DNA from: an uncultured Bacteroidales bacterium
GTDB lineage: Bacteria > Bacteroidota > Bacteroidia > Bacteroidales > Paludibacteraceae
Direction of reading: 5' to 3'
Assembly: GCA_945949375.1 (NCBI GenBank)
Contig: CAMFEN010000029.1
Coordinates: forward strand, 1 to 8,457
DNA length: 8,457 bases
In this document: positions 5,905 to 8,457 of the stretch, piece by piece
Layout: every line of letters starts with the position of its first letter
How positions within the stretch are numbered: the stretch's first letter is position 1
The notes under the pieces: generated by a model
The model's database searches: none
What the model saw: the letters and a program-made list of their open reading frames with translations, nothing else
What the model was told of the DNA's origin: nothing
Made by a program: the position numbers and the translations under genes

Positions 5905-7251
5905 ATGAAACATTATTCTCTTCTTTTACATTGCTTCTTTATGTTTTGTGGTATCGGATGGACAATTATTCCAGTTCGCGGCGAAGTTGTCTATACCTAT
6001 CCGAGTATTCCCTATGCTCATGCGGAGCGATTTGGCGCGCCTGTGTTGAACGATACTATCGTATTGCCGGCTGCTTACGGAGTGGGAATGAGCACGCAAC
6101 AAAAAGGTGGCAATACTGGTGTACGCAAGGTGGCATATCAGCGGACTTATACCGCTGATCAGCCCACTACGGAGTCGCACTATGTTTTGCCACAGCACGC
6201 TGATTATCAGATGACGGAAGATTGTCAGGTGTTGACGGTGAATACTCCTTTTGCCTATGGAGCAACCGGGACAGAGGCGAAAAGGCTGCCCGTGCTTGTG
6301 TATATCCACGGCGGTAACTACTTTGCCGGCGGAGGAGAGAAGCCTAACACGCAGTTGGCAGAACTCGCGGCGCGAGGGCAGGTAGTAACCGTAAGCATCA
6401 CGTATCGTTTGGGAATCTTCGGTTATTATTATGCCCCCTCTTTTGCTACTCCCAACTGTGGTTTGCTGGATCAGTTGGCAGCATTGGAATGGGTAAAGCG
6501 TTACATTAGTCTTTTTGGTGGGGATGCGGAAAACATCACGCTGGCTGGACAGTCGGCTGGGGCGCAGAGTGTGGTATATTGTCTTGCGGATACGAGTAGA
6601 GTAAGCATTAGGCGGGCTGTGGTGTTCTCTGCGCCTATGGGACTGACGACTTCAGCTGCGACCGCCCGCAAGCGCACAAAGTGGGTGGAGGAGTATTTTG
6701 CAGCACATTACAACGAGACAAATAACAACGGGCGATATGCCAGAAAACCCGTTATGGATGTACGCACTTGTCCGGCAGATACGCTACTTGCTGTGCAGTT
6801 GCGTTACCAAGATACGCACACTCAAGCATGGCACTCGCTGCCTTTCTCTCCGACTGATTTGTCGCAGAAACCCTGCTACGGCGATAAGGTACAATGGCCA
6901 GAGCAGGTAGTAGTCTGCGCACAAGAGGACGATGGCAGCATGTTTGGACCGAAAGTACTATGGCCAATGCTCACCTCGGTGGTCTTTACCTCGCCCGCAA
7001 AATCGTATGTGCGATACTTGCAGCGAGAAGGTGTTGATGCACAATATCACCTCTTTCGTTGGAAACCGAAGGATTCGCCGATGGGGGCTGCTCACTGCTG
7101 TGAACTCCCCCTGCTGCTGGGAACAAGCGAGGAATGGATAGGGACGTGGATAATGGGGACTGTCGGCAAAGAGGAACTAGAAGAAAGGCGCAAGAAGGCT
7201 ATGGACGACTTCGCACACTTCATGCGAACAGGAAATTGGATAATGGAGTAA
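5905..7251 (+). CDS. Secreted type-B carboxylesterase (COesterase family, alpha/beta hydrolase)
   Basis: A predicted exported ester hydrolase; the substrate is unknown. Start ATG 5905 (MKHYSLLLHCFF) gives 448 residues with a Sec signal peptide: a short basic start, a hydrophobic core to about residue 25, and likely cleavage near VRG-EVV. The open frame extends up to 5770, but that part overlaps the sigma-54 promoter and lacks family similarity. Family blocks in order are IPYAHAERFGAP, TEDCQVLTVNTP (104-115), oxyanion-hole HGGNYFAGG (135-143), a TYRLGIFGYYY block, GLLDQLAALEWV, and nucleophile elbow GQSAG with Ser217. An acidic candidate lies in QEDDGSMFG (Glu341 to Asp343), and the catalytic His397 is in GAAHCCELPLLLG. 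The protein is shorter than the usual 500-550 residues. Its coding strand is G-rich, unlike the C-rich coding strand of the upstream operon, which may point to transfer or a recent inversion. It converges on luxS copy 2. Confidence 0.88.
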   Translation: MKHYSLLLHCFFMFCGIGWTIIPVRGEVVYTYPSIPYAHAERFGAPVLNDTIVLPAAYGVGMSTQQKGGNTGVRKVAYQRTYTADQPTTESHYVLPQHADYQMTEDCQVLTVNTPFAYGATGTEAKRLPVLVYIHGGNYFAGGGEKPNTQLAELAARGQVVTVSITYRLGIFGYYYAPSFATPNCGLLDQLAALEWVKRYISLFGGDAENITLAGQSAGAQSVVYCLADTSRVSIRRAVVFSAPMGLTTSAATARKRTKWVEEYFAAHYNETNNNGRYARKPVMDVRTCPADTLLAVQLRYQDTHTQAWHSLPFSPTDLSQKPCYGDKVQWPEQVVVCAQEDDGSMFGPKVLWPMLTSVVFTSPAKSYVRYLQREGVDAQYHLFRWKPKDSPMGAAHCCELPLLLGTSEEWIGTWIMGTVGKEELEERRKKAMDDFAHFMRTGNWIME

Positions 7252-7266
7252 TGATAGACAATATTG

Positions 7267-7314
7267 ATTATAAATTACAGGATTGCTTAGTTAAGCAATC
7301 CTGTAATTTATAAT
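7267..7314. terminator. Perfect 23-bp inverted repeat between convergent esterase and luxS copy 2
   Basis: The arms 7267-7289 and 7292-7314 are exact reverse complements with only GT between them. The element fills most of the 68-bp gap between the two stop codons. It is probably a bidirectional terminator, although neither strand has a long U-tract directly after the stem. Confidence 0.6.
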
Positions 7315-7319
7315 GGTCT

Positions 7320-7796
7320 TTATTGCGGATAGTGCAGATTGGTATGACTGAGATGCTGCAATACCTCCAAGTAGCGTCTCGCTTCATAGCGAGCCATAGG
7401 CAGATCATGCAAGAGGTAGTTACCGCAATCACGCGCAGTAGTACCGGGCACCTCACCTTCATAGTTTGCCACAAAGGCAAACGTCCGTTGCATCAATTCT
7501 ACAATATCTTCACTCTCCAAATCGCCACGCAGCAATAAGTAATTGCCTGTCAGACATCCCATCGGTCCCCAATATATGACATGGTCTCTCCATTCCGCAT
7601 CATTGCGAAGATAAGTTGCCGCAATGTGCTCAATCGTATGCAACGCACCTTGTCCCAACGCAGGTTCACGATTAGGTGCTTTCATGCGGATATCAAATGT
7701 GGTTATCACCTCATCGCCTACCCTATCCTTCCGGCTCACATATATGCCAGGCAACAAACGCTCGTGGTCAATCTGAAAACTTGGTATCTTATCCAT
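7320..7796 (-). CDS. luxS: S-ribosylhomocysteine lyase LuxS, copy 2
   Basis: A second LuxS of 158 residues, giving homocysteine and the autoinducer-2 precursor. It has the same catalytic set as copy 1: His53, Glu56, His57, Cys81, Cys124, Arg37. It keeps Asp10 before His11 (IDH), the usual family residue, where copy 1 has Gly. Other differences are Arg for Lys at 25 and 140, Leu for Phe at 143, and a C-terminus of SHTNLHYPQ. The start is ATG 7796-7794; the TTG three codons earlier is less likely. The gene follows aspS in the same direction with that gene's terminator in between, so this copy probably occupies the original locus and has its own promoter. The AT-rich leader carries TATAATTTG, an imperfect -7 box. 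Confidence 0.96.
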   Translation of the reverse strand: MDKIPSFQIDHERLLPGIYVSRKDRVGDEVITTFDIRMKAPNREPALGQGALHTIEHIAATYLRNDAEWRDHVIYWGPMGCLTGNYLLLRGDLESEDIVELMQRTFAFVANYEGEVPGTTARDCGNYLLHDLPMARYEARRYLEVLQHLSHTNLHYPQ

Positions 7797-7818
7797 ACTA
7801 TACAAATTATAAAGTTAA
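7326..7818. repeat. Direct repeat containing luxS, copy 2 (partner 4582-5073)
   Basis: Second copy of the luxS repeat in the same orientation, with 314 identical bases at 7405-7718 and diverged edges on both sides. Its 5' end runs to the edge of the aspS terminator. Homologous recombination between the two copies would release a 2744-bp circle carrying the IS remnant, the esterase and one luxS equivalent. Confidence 0.95.
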
Positions 7819-7839
7819 AAGCGGATAAACATATCCGCT
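7817..7839 (-). terminator. Rho-independent terminator of aspS
   Basis: On the minus strand a perfect 8-bp stem (agcggata / tatccgct, arms 7820-7827 and 7832-7839) with loop tgtt is followed by TTTT (7820-7817). It lies 14 bp after the aspS stop codon and 21 bp before the luxS copy 2 start. Confidence 0.75.
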
Positions 7840-7852
7840 CTTTCCTATTCTT

Positions 7853-8457
7853 TTACGGTGCCACGCGGTTGATGTCGCGGGGGAACATTGAGCACTCCTT
7901 CACGTTGTTAATACCCAAGAAGCAAGCCGTGATACGTTCCAAACCAATAGCGAAACCACCGTGAGGAGGCATACCGTTCTTGAAGGTATCAAGGTAGAAA
8001 CGGAAGTTGTCGGGGTTCATGCCGCGCTTAATCATCTTCTCGCGATAGTCCGCCTCCTTATGGATACGCTGCCCGCCTGAGGTAATCTCCAGTCCGCGCA
8101 TCAGCAGGTCGAAACTCAGCGTCAGCGTGGGGTCATTTGGGTCGTCCATCGCGTAGAAAGCACGGTGTTGGCTGGGGAAGTGGGTAACAAACACAAAGTC
8201 CGAACCGAACTGCTCCAGCGCGTACTTGCATATCGCACGTTCCTCTTCCGGTGCCAAGTCATCCTCGCCGCGGTGGTCTTCCTCACAAAGGTTATTCTCA
8301 AAGAGGATTTCATGCACCTCGCTCAGTTTCCATGCGGGCACGTTCTGCGGTAGTTGCGGCACCGTTGCATTCAGTAGCGCCAATTCGTGGGCACAATCGG
8401 TTACCACGCGGTTGATGATAGCATGCAGCAAAGCAGCCTCCAACGTCATCACGTCTT
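7853..8457 (-). CDS. aspS: Aspartyl-tRNA synthetase, archaeal type, C-terminal part (5' end outside window)
   Basis: Class II aminoacyl-tRNA synthetase that charges tRNA with aspartate. About 200 C-terminal residues are present and the frame stays open to the right edge. The diagnostic blocks are THFPSQHRAFYAM, LSFDLLMRGLEITSGGQRIH, the helical GMNPDNFRFYLDTFKNGMPPHGG, motif 3 GGFAIGLERI and the ending FPRDINRVAP. The RGLEI.SG.QRIH and NGMPPHGG forms are those of archaeal-type AspRS, rather than AsnRS or the long bacterial AspRS with its inserted domain. This type is often non-discriminating (it also charges tRNA-Asn), but the N-terminal anticodon-binding domain that would indicate this is not visible. 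A related AsnRS is the main alternative. Confidence 0.85.
   Translation of the reverse strand, partial: DVMTLEAALLHAIINRVVTDCAHELALLNATVPQLPQNVPAWKLSEVHEILFENNLCEEDHRGEDDLAPEEERAICKYALEQFGSDFVFVTHFPSQHRAFYAMDDPNDPTLTLSFDLLMRGLEITSGGQRIHKEADYREKMIKRGMNPDNFRFYLDTFKNGMPPHGGFAIGLERITACFLGINNVKECSMFPRDINRVAP

Noticed and set aside
1..8457. CRISPR arrays, tRNA or rRNA genes
   Set aside because: No regularly spaced repeats and no tRNA- or rRNA-like sequence were seen on either strand.

Overview
The window comes from a Bacteroidetes genome, most likely order Bacteroidales. The evidence is the Bacteroides-like form of TruB, QueA and PolA, a promoter of the Bacteroides -33/-7 type (TTTG-N19-TAnnTTTG) at 5173-5203, and weak or absent Shine-Dalgarno sites. 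No species can be named from this sequence.

Layout. Positions 1-4482 form one plus-strand block that is probably an operon: the 3' end of truB (tRNA pseudouridine-55), queA (queuosine synthesis), ung (uracil-DNA glycosylase) and polA (DNA polymerase I). The last two are successive actors in base-excision repair. The PolA is unusually short at 780 residues because nearly all of the 3'-5' exonuclease domain is absent, while the 5' nuclease and polymerase domains keep their catalytic residues.

Positions 4567-7796 hold the most unusual part: two minus-strand luxS genes in direct orientation, offset by exactly 2744 bp. They enclose an AT-rich stretch with the left end of a broken insertion sequence (IS1182-like transposase N-terminus), followed by a plus-strand gene for a secreted type-B carboxylesterase. 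The esterase has an excellent sigma-54 promoter match upstream. The luxS copies are a mosaic: a 314-bp core identical in both, a 3' tail only about 68% identical, and a 5' part about 94% identical. This suggests recombination or gene conversion between already diverged copies. Homology at the 5' end stops exactly where the insertion-sequence end begins.

Positions 7853-8457 carry, on the minus strand, the C-terminal part of an archaeal-type aspartyl-tRNA synthetase whose terminator lies just upstream of luxS copy 2. The simplest history is an ancestral polA > < luxS < aspS order into which an accessory segment (IS remnant plus esterase) came together with a second luxS. That history is inference. 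Both LuxS proteins look catalytically intact, so the cell may carry two AI-2-producing enzymes.
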